A stretch of DNA of 64,000 bases from Burkholderiales bacterium RIFCSPLOWO2_02_FULL_57_36 (GCA_001770855.1 MESE01000069.1:1-64000); one strand, 5' to 3'. Positions 53,603 to 63,193 are shown, counted from the stretch's first letter. Numbers and translations: made by a program. Notes: a model not told the origin generated them from the sequence alone.

Positions 53603-55303
53603 TCAGTGGGCTGTTCTATTTCCATCCAGCAGCCATGCGGTCATGCGGTCCGCGGTTAATGACCTCGATATGTGAAATCCCTGTAAGCTTGTGCAGTTAC
53701 TCTCTTTAAGAAAAGCCGCCTGTTCATCCGTTTCCACACCTTCGGCGATGACCTCCAATCCCAGCGCCTGTGAAAGATCGATAACGGCTCTGATCACTGC
53801 GCGGCCTTGCGCGTTTTGCGGAATGTCGATCAAGAAGCTCTTGTCCAGCTTGACTGCGGTGACCGGCAAATTCCGCAGGTAGCTAAGCGCGGAATAGCCT
53901 GTACCAAAGTCATCCAGGGCAATACCGATGCCTCTCGCCCGAAGTGCATTCAAGATCGGTAGTCCGTATTTTTCAATCTCCAGCGCCTGCCGCTCCGTAA
54001 GCTCGATTTCAAGATCGCTATGCTGCAACGCCATTTCGAAAACAAGCGCGTCGATGTAGTCGGGCGTTTCACGGTCGGTCAGGTCTTGTGAGCATAAATT
54101 GACGCACAGCTTTATATCCGACAAGCCGCTTTCTTTCCATTTACGCAGTTGTATAAATGCTTCACGCAATACCCAATAACTGAGATCTTTCATCAAGCCG
54201 GCATCAAGCGCGAGATCGACGATGTCTTCAATCATATACCCGGAAAAGGCCGGGCTGGAGCAGCGCAAGAGTGCTTCTACGCCGACAGTTCGCCCGGTCT
54301 TGAGGGAAATTTTTGGTTGGTACTCCACCCAGAAATCCCGTTTTTCAATTGCATGCCGCAAGTCGGCAAGTTCAATGGTTTTTTTATGCGCTGCGGAGTC
54401 CAGCGCCTCCGTGAAATAATGATATTTTCCTTTACCTTCTTCCTTGGCCCTGTAGAGCGCGAGATCGGCTTTCTTCAACAGGTCGTCAAGGTCGCCTGCA
54501 TCGTGCGGGCAGACTGCTATCCCGATACTGCCGCTGATCTGGACGGCATGCCCGCTGATGTCAAATGGGCGCGATAGCGCCTTGAGTATCTTGTTCGCCA
54601 GATCGGCGCCTGCCTGCATCGAAGGCATGTTCGGCTGAAGCACTACAAATTCATCGCCGCCCAGCCGGGCAATGAAGTCGCTATACCGAAGCACCTCGCG
54701 CATTCTTTGCGCCGCCTGCTGCAGGAGCAGGTCGCCCGCATGGTGGCCGAGACCGTCGTTCACCTGTTTGAAATGATCGAGATCGATCAGTTGCAAGGCC
54801 ATTCGCTGAGCGCTTCGCGAGGCCATTGCAATCAGCTCGGCGGCATGCACTTCAAATGAATAGCGATTAGCCAATCCGGTCAGCCTGTCGTTATTGGCTG
54901 CTCGGTATATTTCTGCTTCGGTAATCTTCCGATCGGTGATATCCCGCAGTATCTTCAAGTAGCCGGTCTGTTGTCCCGCCGCATCGCGAATCATCGTCAA
55001 AACGCCATCGGCCCAGAATCGCGAACCATCCTTGCGCATATGCCAACGGTAATCTTCGGCGCGGCCCTTGGTTCGCGCGATATTCATTTCCTGCTGCAGT
55101 TCATTGCGCGCGCGATCTTCCGGCGTAAACATGATCGCGGTGCTTCGGCCAATCATTTCCTTGCTGGAAAATCCCATGATCCGTTCCGCACCGACGTTCC
55201 AGCTAGTGATCTTGCCGTCGAGGTTGAACGTGAAAATCCCATAGTCATAGGTGCTGTTATAGATTTCCTTCAGCAGGGAAGAAGAATCGATGAAGTTGTC
55301 CAT
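53603..55303 (-). CDS. PAS-GGDEF-EAL cyclic-di-GMP protein
   Basis: A 566-aa protein: one PAS/PAC (residues 12-130), GGDEF (about 140-295) with RLGGDEFVVLQP, and EAL (about 315-555). The EAL residues look complete: GVEALLRCSS, CVNLCSQD, IELTERQAL, DDFGTGYSAL, VKLDKSF and IAEGVET. Both the cyclase and the phosphodiesterase sites appear active on sequence. There is no membrane segment, so the PAS senses a cytoplasmic signal. It stands alone on the minus strand. Confidence 0.94.
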   Translation of the reverse strand: MDNFIDSSSLLKEIYNSTYDYGIFTFNLDGKITSWNVGAERIMGFSSKEMIGRSTAIMFTPEDRARNELQQEMNIARTKGRAEDYRWHMRKDGSRFWADGVLTMIRDAAGQQTGYLKILRDITDRKITEAEIYRAANNDRLTGLANRYSFEVHAAELIAMASRSAQRMALQLIDLDHFKQVNDGLGHHAGDLLLQQAAQRMREVLRYSDFIARLGGDEFVVLQPNMPSMQAGADLANKILKALSRPFDISGHAVQISGSIGIAVCPHDAGDLDDLLKKADLALYRAKEEGKGKYHYFTEALDSAAHKKTIELADLRHAIEKRDFWVEYQPKISLKTGRTVGVEALLRCSSPAFSGYMIEDIVDLALDAGLMKDLSYWVLREAFIQLRKWKESGLSDIKLCVNLCSQDLTDRETPDYIDALVFEMALQHSDLEIELTERQALEIEKYGLPILNALRARGIGIALDDFGTGYSALSYLRNLPVTAVKLDKSFLIDIPQNAQGRAVIRAVIDLSQALGLEVIAEGVETDEQAAFLKESNCTSLQGFHISRSLTADRMTAWLLDGNRTAH

Positions 55304-55435
55304 GAGGAATTTCCGTTTTTAATTCGCTTGAATCAAAAAGCATTGCGGGCCTGGCATGTCGATCGGCACATATAATCTCAATCGAATCCGCTTTCGGAGC
55401 GCTGCGGATTTCTCGTTTCGCGCGCAATGACTGCG

Positions 55436-56947
55436 TCACTCCGACGTGCCGAGCGAAGGAGCCCCCGCACGCCGCGTTTTTTCCGCCGCAATCAGAGCCG
55501 CCATGTCAGGATCGTCGCCGCCGGTCATTTCGGGCGTTTCGCCCTGCTTGTCCGGCTCCTCCAGAGAGGCACCGGCATCCAGCAATCGTCGCGCGACATC
55601 GGCATGGCCATACCCGGTGGCAAAGTGCAGCGGAGTCCAGTCATCATGGTCTTTTTGATGGACATCCGCACCGGCCTCCAGCAGCAGGCCGGTGATTTCG
55701 ACATGTCCTTCACTCGCCGCAAAGTGCAGAGGGGTGCAGCCTTCATCGCCTTTTGCATCGACGGCCGAACCGGCAGCCAGCAGCAGCCTGACTGTTTCCG
55801 TGCCGCCATCGAACGCAGCCAAATGCAGCGCCGTCATGCCGTCGCCCTCTTTTTCGGCGACGTCGGCGCCGGCTTCAAGCAGCATGCCGACGATGTCCGG
55901 ATGACCGGCATCGGCCGCCAGGTGCAAGGCTGTGCAACCGCTGCCTTCCTTGTCGTGCACGTTGCTGCCCGAATCCAGCAAAAGCCGCATCATTTCCGCA
56001 TTGCCGTTGCCTGCAGCCAGATGCAATGCGGTCCAGCCGTCCAACCCCTTAGGCTGCACGCGTGCGCCCGCATTCATCAGCAGTCTTGCGATGTCCGTGC
56101 GTCCATTGCCCGCCGCAAAGTGAAGTGCCGTCCATCCGCTGCCGTCTTGATCATTGGCGTTGCTGCCCGCCGCCAGCAGCAGCCTGACGATGTCGGCATG
56201 TCCGGCGTTGGCGGCCAGATGCAATGCGGTCATTCCATCGCTTTCCAAAGCATCCACGCTTGCGCCGGCATCCAGGAGCAACTTGACCACATCGGTATTG
56301 CCATAGTTTGCCGCCCAGTGCAGGGCCGTATAGCCGAGCTGGTCTTGCACGTGCACATCGCTGCCCGTGTTGAGCAACAATTCGACCACATGCGCATGCC
56401 CGTTTCCCGCAGCCAACAGCAACGGCGTCATGCCGTACACATCTTCTTCGTCGATATCGCTTCGGGCTTCCTGCAGAATCCGGACGGTTTCCGGATGTCC
56501 GCTGATGGCGGCGACATGCAGTGCGGTCATGCCATCGCTTTCCTTTTCCCGCACGGTGCTGCCCGAGCGCAGCAGCAGCCTCACAGTGTCGGCATGGCCG
56601 TTATTTGCCGCATACAGCAGTGCAGTGCCGCCGTTTTCGTCGTGGTCATACACGCTTGCACCGGCGGCCAGCAGCACGCTGACAATATCGATGTTGCCGA
56701 TATTAGCGGCAATCATCAGGGGCGTACTGCCGTCCGCCGCCTTTTCATTGGGATGGGCGCCCGACTGCAGCAGCAGGGTGACGATCTCGGCATGGCCGCA
56801 ACCTGCGGCTAAATGCAGCGGCGTCCAGCCGTTCTCATCTTTTGTGCTTATATCGGCGCCTTGCGCCAAATAGTTACGTGCCGTGTCGGCGTCACATTGG
56901 GTAACCGCGTCTATCAATCGGTTGTTCAAGTCATTCGAATCATCCAT
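55436..56947 (-). CDS. ankyrin-repeat protein with 13 repeats
   Basis: A 503-aa protein built from about 13 complete 33-residue ankyrin repeats with an N-terminal cap repeat and a short C-terminal cap. The repeat consensus is DGxTALHLAAxxGHxDIVRLLLxAGA. The start at 56947 (MDDSNDLNN) has AAGGAAA upstream; an ORF start at 57106 adds 53 unlike residues. No signal peptide or membrane helix, so the protein is probably cytoplasmic and binds proteins. The long run of near-identical repeats could make it variable by recombination. Confidence 0.92.
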   Translation of the reverse strand: MDDSNDLNNRLIDAVTQCDADTARNYLAQGADISTKDENGWTPLHLAAGCGHAEIVTLLLQSGAHPNEKAADGSTPLMIAANIGNIDIVSVLLAAGASVYDHDENGGTALLYAANNGHADTVRLLLRSGSTVREKESDGMTALHVAAISGHPETVRILQEARSDIDEEDVYGMTPLLLAAGNGHAHVVELLLNTGSDVHVQDQLGYTALHWAANYGNTDVVKLLLDAGASVDALESDGMTALHLAANAGHADIVRLLLAAGSNANDQDGSGWTALHFAAGNGRTDIARLLMNAGARVQPKGLDGWTALHLAAGNGNAEMMRLLLDSGSNVHDKEGSGCTALHLAADAGHPDIVGMLLEAGADVAEKEGDGMTALHLAAFDGGTETVRLLLAAGSAVDAKGDEGCTPLHFAASEGHVEITGLLLEAGADVHQKDHDDWTPLHFATGYGHADVARRLLDAGASLEEPDKQGETPEMTGGDDPDMAALIAAEKTRRAGAPSLGTSE

Positions 56948-57228
56948 GCTCGTTTCCTTGCTCAAGATCATTGCTGCAACGTGCATGGCAAACCGCCTTG
57001 CCGTGGCCTCCGATATAACAGTAGACGCCGCCGGCAAGGAAAGTTCAACGCTTGGATGCATGACCCGGATGGCATGCTTTAAGGAATGCCTTGCTTCTCG
57101 CGGCAACGGAGGGTAGTGCCGGAAATGATGAGCCGGCTTCGCCGGAGCTCATGAATACAAAGCTCGACAAGCGATTATTCGTATTTTCTGCGGCTGAAAA
57201 AAGTCATGAGTTTATCGAGCTCCGCGCA

Positions 57229-57849
57229 TTAGTGTATTTCCTGACGGAGTGCATCATCGATGGTCAAGTGGCCGGGCTGATTCCGCACCAGATCAAGCCA
57301 CGAGCGTATGGCGGGATACGGTGTGAGATCGAAGCCGCCTTCATGGGCAACGTGCGTGTATGCATAGAGGCCGATATCGGCGATCGTGTAGCGCTCGGCC
57401 ACAAAGAAAGAGCGGTCCGCCAAGTGTTGCTCCATCACGCGCAATGCAGCATGACCGGGAGCCACTTTCTCTTGCAGTATTCCCTCACGGTTGCATGGGC
57501 GGCCGAGGAACCGGATGATATAACGCGATACGGCGATATATGGTTCGTGACTGTACTGCTCGAAAAAAAGCCACTGCAGTACTTGAGCGCGCTCGAATTT
57601 TTCCGCAGGCAGGAACGAGGAATCTTCGGCCAGGTAGTGAAGTATCGCGTTCGACTCGGGGAGGTACCGGCCCGGCGCAATCTCCAGCAGCGGAATCTTG
57701 CCGTTGGCATTCTTGGCGAGAAACTCCGGCGAACGGGTCTCCCTCTCAAGTGCGCTGATCTGGACCCACTCGTGAGGAAATCCGAGTTGCGCCAGCAACA
57801 GCTTGACCTTGTAGCAGTTGCCGGACGTGAGGTCGCCGTAGATTTTCAA
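57229..57849 (-). CDS. glutathione S-transferase
   Basis: A 206-aa GST. The N-terminal thioredoxin-like part has MKIYGDLTSGNCYKVKLLLAQL, with Ser/Cys near the usual catalytic position, and the glutathione-binding NGKIPLLEIAPGRYLPESNAILHYLA. The helical C-terminus holds RYTIADIGLYAYTHVAHEGGFDL. Substrate cannot be named. Confidence 0.92.
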   Translation of the reverse strand: MKIYGDLTSGNCYKVKLLLAQLGFPHEWVQISALERETRSPEFLAKNANGKIPLLEIAPGRYLPESNAILHYLAEDSSFLPAEKFERAQVLQWLFFEQYSHEPYIAVSRYIIRFLGRPCNREGILQEKVAPGHAALRVMEQHLADRSFFVAERYTIADIGLYAYTHVAHEGGFDLTPYPAIRSWLDLVRNQPGHLTIDDALRQEIH

Positions 57850-57910
57850 GCGCCTGTCCTTTCATTGACGAGGCGACAGATCAACATTGTGTATGGGTGC
57901 GATGGAGGCG

Positions 57911-58378
57911 TCAGTTGTGATTGAATTTCACCGCCTCGGTCGAGCCGCCTTTCTGCCGAACCACCACCGTGCCTGCGATCTTGTCGTGCCAGCCTTGCTT
58001 GCGCCGGTCGAACGCGATCCAGATAATTCCGAGAAAAAGAGGGATCATCGAAACGTAATATCCAAGGTACCTTATGACCAGCTGTGTAGTCGTGGGATTG
58101 CCCCCGGTTTTCGCATCGACGATGCGGGTAGAGACGGCCATCTTTCCCGGCGTGGCTTGTTTGACTGCCCAAAACACCAGCACGACTATTGCGGGAGCGA
58201 TCCAGGAGAGAAGGAAGTCGGCCGGGCCCTGGACAAATTTCGTGCTTTCCCAGTAGGTCCAGCCGTATATCACGGTGAGCAGCGGAAAGAGTATGACGAT
58301 CAGCAGCACGGAATCTATCAGCGCTGCCCAGGTTCGTACCCAGAAGCCGGCGTACTCAAGATGATCGGGATTTTCCAT
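57911..58378 (-). CDS. RDD-family membrane protein
   Basis: A 155-aa RDD protein with three or four helices. The characteristic start AGFWVRTWAALIDSVLLIVILFPLLT has the Arg and Asp of the family in the first helix, and PGKMAVSTRIVDAKTG follows. Role in transport or stress is inferred for the family only. It lies 61 bp downstream of a GST gene on the complementary order; not clearly an operon. Confidence 0.88.
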   Translation of the reverse strand: MENPDHLEYAGFWVRTWAALIDSVLLIVILFPLLTVIYGWTYWESTKFVQGPADFLLSWIAPAIVVLVFWAVKQATPGKMAVSTRIVDAKTGGNPTTTQLVIRYLGYYVSMIPLFLGIIWIAFDRRKQGWHDKIAGTVVVRQKGGSTEAVKFNHN

Positions 58379-58457
58379 GGCACATACTCCTGTGGTTGTT
58401 ATTGGGTGACTTAATTTGTGTCTGGCAATTACGAGCGCGGCTGCGGGTCCGGTTTAA

Positions 58458-58814
58458 TCAAGACCTGTCGTCAAGCTTGGCAGGCGGTGCTGATGCGTCT
58501 CCATTCTTCGAGCGCATGTCGGAAGACGAGCGTGCTTTCTCCTTCAATTCCGCCAGCTCCAGTTTCAGTTGCCTGGGTAAAAAGAACATGAATACCAGCT
58601 CCGGACAAATCAGGATAGCAAATCCTTTCGCGCCCGGGTTTCGCTTGGCGAACATAAACAACGCGAGCCGGGCGAACAGATAGGAGAAAACGATACCGAA
58701 GAATACAAAAATGGATATCCAAACTCCAAGCTTATATGTCAATGCGGCCAATGGAATTGCCATCACCACAAGCCCAATGACTGTATCGCGAATATTGTGA
58801 CGCCGGATGCTCAT
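58458..58814 (-). CDS. small membrane protein, 118 aa
   Basis: A 118-aa protein with about three hydrophobic segments: IGLVVMAIPLAALTYKLGV, WISIFVFFGIVFSYLFARLALFMF and FAILICPELVFMFFLP, then a charged tail (ELAELKEKARSSSDMRSK). The start is 12 bp downstream of the HExxH protein gene, so the two are probably one operon. No family recognised. Confidence 0.72.
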   Translation of the reverse strand: MSIRRHNIRDTVIGLVVMAIPLAALTYKLGVWISIFVFFGIVFSYLFARLALFMFAKRNPGAKGFAILICPELVFMFFLPRQLKLELAELKEKARSSSDMRSKNGDASAPPAKLDDRS

Positions 58815-58826
58815 GTCGTTTAACTT

Positions 58827-59930
58827 TCAGTGCCGATGCATGGCGTCTGGCCAAGTTGCGCCGGCGCACCGGATCGGCGATCTTGCCGATGCGGAATCGA
58901 TATTTTCCATCGGCCGTACGGGCGGCTCCCACCCAGAGGAGTTCGGTTTTTCCAGCAGCGATGAAACGATATCACCAAGACTGATTCCCAAATATTCTAC
59001 GGCAGCAGCGGCACCGGCATCATGCCAATCGGCGGCCAATACAAAATTTTTAAACTGGCTCCAGTCTTTCGCGACTTGTTCAACAATGATGCGCGCAAGA
59101 TCATAGGAAAGTAAATTGCCGTCGTCAGTGCGCGCAAATGAATCTCCCGACCAGAACTCCCTGATTTCACTTTCGCCCCAGAACGCCAGGTGCTTCACCC
59201 GCATCTGCTGCGGCGTATAGATGCAGCCAGGTTTTCCGGTAAGGCGTTGTTCGGTATTGACGGCCAGTCCCTCATTCAACCATAAAGGCAGAGGTAGATG
59301 CGAAAGACAAGCATGGGTCATCTCATGAACTATCACCGGCTCAACCGACCGAAGATCAGCCTGCACCGTGACAAAATGGCCGCATCCCGCATCAATGAAC
59401 ATGCCGCCGCTGAATGCAAACTCACCGGCATCGGGATAGTAATGCGACACGTAGTCGTAATATCGCTCATCATCTTCAAAAACAATCAGAAGATCAAGGC
59501 CCCGCGGCGCGACTTCGGCCACGCCTTCCAATACAGTCGTAATACGCCTCAAAGTCCGGTTCATATATTCGAGCGTGGCAACGGCCACATTCTTATCCAG
59601 CGGCGATAGCAAGGCTGCAGTCCCGGATTGCATCAACTGATACTTCGCTCCCAATGCAGCGCGGAAATGCAGCAGCCACGCCTGCTCTGCGGCAGTCCAT
59701 GCCTGCGCCTGCAATTCTTCGGATGCAATGGCATCGACCCATGATTGAACGGGAACCCAATCCATGACCGGCAGACCATGATGTGAAGTCAGGTGGTTTG
59801 CAATCGGAAAGGGGTTGTGCCCATCGACAGAAATTTCTTTTGGAGGCACTTGGTCAAGCAGAATGAATGCCGAGGCATCGGATGGCTTTTGCGAGGTAAC
59901 CCCAAACAAGGAACGCAATTTTTTCAGCAT
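58827..59930 (-). CDS. HExxH gluzincin-like protein, 367 aa
   Basis: A 367-aa protein with the metal motif VIVHEMTHACLSHLPLPLWLNEGLA, that is HEMTH then, 14 residues on, NEGLA with the Glu that completes a gluzincin site. The pattern recalls DUF1570 and related peptidases. No signal peptide is evident; residues 1-60 are a polar leader. Peptidase activity is inferred from the motif. It is upstream of the small membrane protein in the same operon. Confidence 0.78.
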   Translation of the reverse strand: MLKKLRSLFGVTSQKPSDASAFILLDQVPPKEISVDGHNPFPIANHLTSHHGLPVMDWVPVQSWVDAIASEELQAQAWTAAEQAWLLHFRAALGAKYQLMQSGTAALLSPLDKNVAVATLEYMNRTLRRITTVLEGVAEVAPRGLDLLIVFEDDERYYDYVSHYYPDAGEFAFSGGMFIDAGCGHFVTVQADLRSVEPVIVHEMTHACLSHLPLPLWLNEGLAVNTEQRLTGKPGCIYTPQQMRVKHLAFWGESEIREFWSGDSFARTDDGNLLSYDLARIIVEQVAKDWSQFKNFVLAADWHDAGAAAAVEYLGISLGDIVSSLLEKPNSSGWEPPVRPMENIDSASARSPIRCAGATWPDAMHRH

Positions 59931-59989
59931 GATTGAAGTTGTCGGTTCTGGGTTAACGTTCGCCGTTGGCGCTGCGGTTCAATTGCAAT

Positions 59990-60319
59990 TTAGGTCGGTC
60001 TCAAAAAGCGCCCGGCTTTCGCTTCTAAAAGTTTTATAAGCTCTGGCTGCATATAGGCATATTCGTCCGGAATATCGAGGCAGATTACCCTTTTCCCATT
60101 CAGATGGCGCTTGAACTTGCCGGACAGCTTGCTTCTGTGCGCTTTTTCCATCACAAAGATAATGTTCGCCCATTCAATCTGTTCCGCCGACAGCGGAACG
60201 GTCGCGTCCGCGCCTAACCCGGCAGAATCCGTTTCAACGCCTGGCCAGCTTGAAAAGACCTGCTCCGCGGTCGGACTTCTTAGCCGGTTCTGGCTACAAA
60301 GAAAAAGTGCGCGTTTCAT
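59990..60319 (-). CDS. low-molecular-weight phosphotyrosine-phosphatase-like protein
   Basis: A 109-aa protein, shorter than the usual 150 aa. It starts ALFLCSQNRLRSPTAEQVF, a C-x5-R loop like that of LMW-PTP (catalytic Cys and Arg kept), and has IFVMEKAHRSKL and LDIPDEYAYM. The second Asp region is altered. It is probably a phosphatase-like or regulatory protein. The small size and incomplete second motif fit a known short branch of the family. Confidence 0.78.
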   Translation of the reverse strand: MKRALFLCSQNRLRSPTAEQVFSSWPGVETDSAGLGADATVPLSAEQIEWANIIFVMEKAHRSKLSGKFKRHLNGKRVICLDIPDEYAYMQPELIKLLEAKAGRFLRPT

Positions 60320-60502
60320 GGAAGCCTGATGTTTTCTCGATTAATGAAAAGGACGCTGCGTCAATGAAACAGTGCCATTGAATAGATGCCGTAAGATACG
60401 CAATCGATCAGATATACACGCTGCTTCAGTCCGTCGGTTTTGATGTCCATGCTTTAGATTTTTCTTGATTTCCATCTTCCAGGTCCTATTCCAGGCAAGA
60501 GG

Positions 60503-61537
60503 CTACGCACTGTTTTGAAGTGTGTCGGGTATAGCCGCCGGGCTGACGGCGGCATCCGGAACGGGATTGTCGGCATTGTCGATCACAGTTGAAATCGAGG
60601 GCGAGCCTGTCGGCGTCAATGCTTGCATAATCGCCGGTTGGCCTTGGGCGGCGGGACTTGTATCAAAGTTCTCTAATCCGGCGTCCGGAAGCGCGGCAAG
60701 TCTTGAAGCCGGCGGTGCCCATTTGGTCAACGGTTTTGCTTCGAATGCATCGACCAGCTTTGCCAGTTCATATCCGCTCGTGTTTTCGACGCGGCGGCGA
60801 GCCTGCCGGAAGCTTTCGCGTTGCATCAAAATATAACGCTCCATGGTCAGGCCGCTGCTGAGATCCTTCCCGGTGCGCTGACGCAATACGCCAAGCAGTT
60901 GTTCATGTTTTCCCAGTAACGCCAAAAGCCCCATGTCCGGGTAGCATGCAACGACATCGTTATCGCCCCGGATAAGGTAGTTCGCAGCCATTGCGGTATG
61001 GTCGGTGGTGGTCACGCGAATATTACCGCCGACCACGGAGGCTATCGAAAAATGTACGCCATTCAGGTTGGAGCTCGTTCCGGGAACTGAAGGTGCCGGC
61101 ACTCCGATGTACTGCACTTCTACGAGCGTCGATGCCGAGGCATCGATAAAGCAGGCCACCACACCGGAAAAATGTTTCGGTGGCGGGTAGGGAGTGTATT
61201 CCCCCAGTTTTGAAAAACCGCGCGTCTCAAGCTGAATCGCATAATCGTCAATCGTTCCCCAGCCTGGCGTGTCGTTTCCTGCGTATGCTTCGCGCGCAAG
61301 CGGCACGTAGCTGAATGAATGCGAAATCGATTTCAGGATGCCGGTTTTGATTTTGGCCGTGGTTTGCCATCCGCTGAACAGGCCTATTCCAAGTGCCGGC
61401 ACAATCAGCCATCCCAGATTGGCGCCTTTAAAAGCAACGGCATCCGAAAACAGCGCAAGGGCGATGCTGAGCACGAAACAGATAGTCATGTTGACAACGG
61501 CATTGCGAATGACCATTTTGCGCAGGTTTAACGCCAT
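60503..61537 (-). CDS. hypothetical membrane protein, 344 aa
   Basis: A 344-aa protein. Two helices near the N-terminus (MTICFVLSIALALFSDAV, LGWLIVPALGIGLFSGW) are followed by a large soluble domain (residues 65-270) and a Pro/Ala-rich tail. The soluble part includes GTIDDYAIQLETRGFSKLGEYTPYPPPKHFSGVVACFIDAS and GGNIRVTTTDHTAMAANYLI. No catalytic motif recognised. The topology suggests a cytoplasmic domain. Confidence 0.75.
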   Translation of the reverse strand: MALNLRKMVIRNAVVNMTICFVLSIALALFSDAVAFKGANLGWLIVPALGIGLFSGWQTTAKIKTGILKSISHSFSYVPLAREAYAGNDTPGWGTIDDYAIQLETRGFSKLGEYTPYPPPKHFSGVVACFIDASASTLVEVQYIGVPAPSVPGTSSNLNGVHFSIASVVGGNIRVTTTDHTAMAANYLIRGDNDVVACYPDMGLLALLGKHEQLLGVLRQRTGKDLSSGLTMERYILMQRESFRQARRRVENTSGYELAKLVDAFEAKPLTKWAPPASRLAALPDAGLENFDTSPAAQGQPAIMQALTPTGSPSISTVIDNADNPVPDAAVSPAAIPDTLQNSA

Positions 61538-62104
61538 GTGATTCCCTCCTTCGATTTGCGGTTTGATGAGAATTCACCGCACGTTATTGTTTTAAGGACT
61601 GCAATGTAAGAATGTCTGAGCAAATTGACGGACGCCTTCGGCATCTTCACGTTAATCCGATTCATACACCACGTCCCTGTCCATGAATGGCAGCATGTAA
61701 TAAACATGGATTGCCATATAAGCGTTGAACCCGGGTACTTCTCATCGCGGGCAATGAGTTGCGTGAAATGCCATGCCCGATTAAAGAAAGCGACATTGAT
61801 ATGTTTTGTATTCTTTCCCCTCTTACTTGATCAGGCAGCGGTTTTGCCAGATCGATGCTGGTCTGTTCGTTAAAAATTCCCGCACTGCTCCAACCGGAAC
61901 TTATCATCAGGAAAGATTTTGGACATCCCATATTCGAGGGAGAAGGGTGCGGCTGATTCGAATTCAGCAATAAAACGACAATTGAAAGCTTGGCCTATTT
62001 CTGCTGTGAAGAAGCAATCGCCTCTTCACGGCAGGCAAGTCTATAATCAGCAAGTCGTTCAGCTAATAGACGGTTTTCAATTTTTTTAAAATGGAGCAAA
62101 TATC
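61538..62104. other. 567-bp gap between membrane protein and Lys-rich ORF
   Basis: No firm gene. ORFs at 61625-61873 (plus) and 61662-61970 (minus) overlap antiparallel and look noncoding. A TATAAT sequence at 62042-62047 lies 58 bp before the Lys-rich ORF and may be its -10, but there is no good -35. Confidence 0.4.
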
Positions 62105-62215
62105 ATGAGCAAGAGCCAGGACGCCAAGAAGACGACCAAGAAGGAGCCCGCCAAGACTCCAAAGGAAAAAAAGGATGCCAAGAAAGTCAAAAAAGAAGCA
62201 ATGAAGCGCCAGTGA
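62105..62215 (+). CDS. small lysine-rich protein, 36 aa
   Basis: A 36-aa protein, too short for usual gene prediction: it starts MSKSQDAKKTTKKEP and ends EAMKRQ. It is about 40 percent Lys, with GGAG 8 nt before the ATG. Very basic, disordered; histone-like or nucleic-acid-binding behaviour is inferred. The clean ribosome site and third-base pattern make it likely real. Confidence 0.65.
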   Translation: MSKSQDAKKTTKKEPAKTPKEKKDAKKVKKEAMKRQ

Positions 62216-62274
62216 TCAGGGCCGCCGGGGGCGGCGCCGCTCTTTCATGAGTAGCGCGCCGCCCCTGTCGCCGG

Positions 62275-62520
62275 TCACTTTTTGGGTTTGCCAGGCCGCT
62301 TGGGCGGTGTATGCACGCGTGACTTGTTTTTCTGTTCGAAGATAGTCTTCGCGTCTTCCCTGGCGCGTTCCAGCGTACACATCGCCGGATCGTCATCATG
62401 CAAGGTAAAGAAATCCGCGGCTTGCGCGCGCATTACGTGCTTGATCGCATCTTCGTCGCTCATGTCGTACAGCTCGGTCAAGAGCGTCGTCACTTCATCC
62501 AGGTATTCTTCGTAGGTCAT
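62275..62520 (-). CDS. hypothetical protein, 81 aa
   Basis: An 81-aa acidic-then-basic protein: EEYLDEVTTLLTELYDMSDEDAIKHVMRAQAADFFTLHDDDPAMCTL, with a helical, acidic start and a basic tail (NKSRVHTPPKRPGKPKK). No family recognised. It converges with the Lys-rich gene. Confidence 0.75.
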   Translation of the reverse strand: MTYEEYLDEVTTLLTELYDMSDEDAIKHVMRAQAADFFTLHDDDPAMCTLERAREDAKTIFEQKNKSRVHTPPKRPGKPKK

Positions 62521-62641
62521 TGGCAGGGTGGGTGCGGTACGCGCACCGCTTCGCAGAGGATGGTTGGTGCAGTATATCGGGGTTCGGGCCGGGAACGATA
62601 CGGGAAGCCGCCCTCCGGCCGCAGCCGGCGACGGATGTCAA

Positions 62642-63007
62642 CTAGCTGGCCGTCGAATCAATGTCTTTCAGGGATTCACTTCCCCGCTGGCTGATGTCAA
62701 ACCCCGGCGACGATGCTCGGGGCGTGATGTGTCCTTTCTTGAGCAGGAACGTGGCGACATCAGCATCCAATGCCGCAAGCCCATCGTTCGCAACGGCACG
62801 CAGCCCGTCGATACAACGTCTGACGAACAATGTCTGCTGACCTTTGTCGGTGAGTGCCAGATGACCGTCTTTCCCGTGCGTAACGTATTTAAGGCCGGTC
62901 AGGGTCTTGGCGTTTCGTGCCACGCATGCGCTCACGCGCTCATTCTTTTTTGACTGGCTGATTTGCGCAAGCGCGTCCAATTGGTCTTTGGTCAAACTGT
63001 CTTCCAC
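62642..63007 (-). CDS. hypothetical protein, 121 aa
   Basis: A 121-aa protein with a helix-rich N-terminus (TKDQLDALAQISQSKKNERVSACVARNAKTL), then YVTHGKDGHLALTDKGQQTLFVRRCIDGLRAV. LALTDKG is similar to winged-helix wings. The last 25 residues (ASSPGFDISQRGSESLKDIDSTAS) are polar and disordered. Function unknown; a small DNA-binding protein is only possible. Confidence 0.65.
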   Translation of the reverse strand: MEDSLTKDQLDALAQISQSKKNERVSACVARNAKTLTGLKYVTHGKDGHLALTDKGQQTLFVRRCIDGLRAVANDGLAALDADVATFLLKKGHITPRASSPGFDISQRGSESLKDIDSTAS

Positions 63008-63131
63008 TGCGTTTTCCTCTCCAGGAGATTGTGATTCCGACTTGCTGCCGATGATACGCTCATGCCAAGACTGATCTTCTGATTATTTTCCCGGGCTTTA
63101 TTCCACGAGTCCGCACTTGGTCGTCCGGACG

Positions 63132-63191
63132 CAGGTGCAGCGGGATTGATATTCCTCGTTGCTCTGCTCCCGAAATGACACCGTGCCTGGT
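63132..63191. repeat. interspersed repeat, copy 2
   Basis: GGTGCAGCGGGATTGATATTCCTCGTTGCTCTGCTCCCGAAATGACA and the following CGTGCCTGG resemble, base for base in many places, the end of the repeat at 27993-28097. The internal hairpin part is missing. It lies in the gap between two small genes. Confidence 0.5.
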
Positions 63192-63193
63192 TT

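Noticed and set aside
55427-56812. Plus-strand 461-aa repetitive ORF
   Set aside because: Complement of the ankyrin repeats; the regularity reflects the repeat period.
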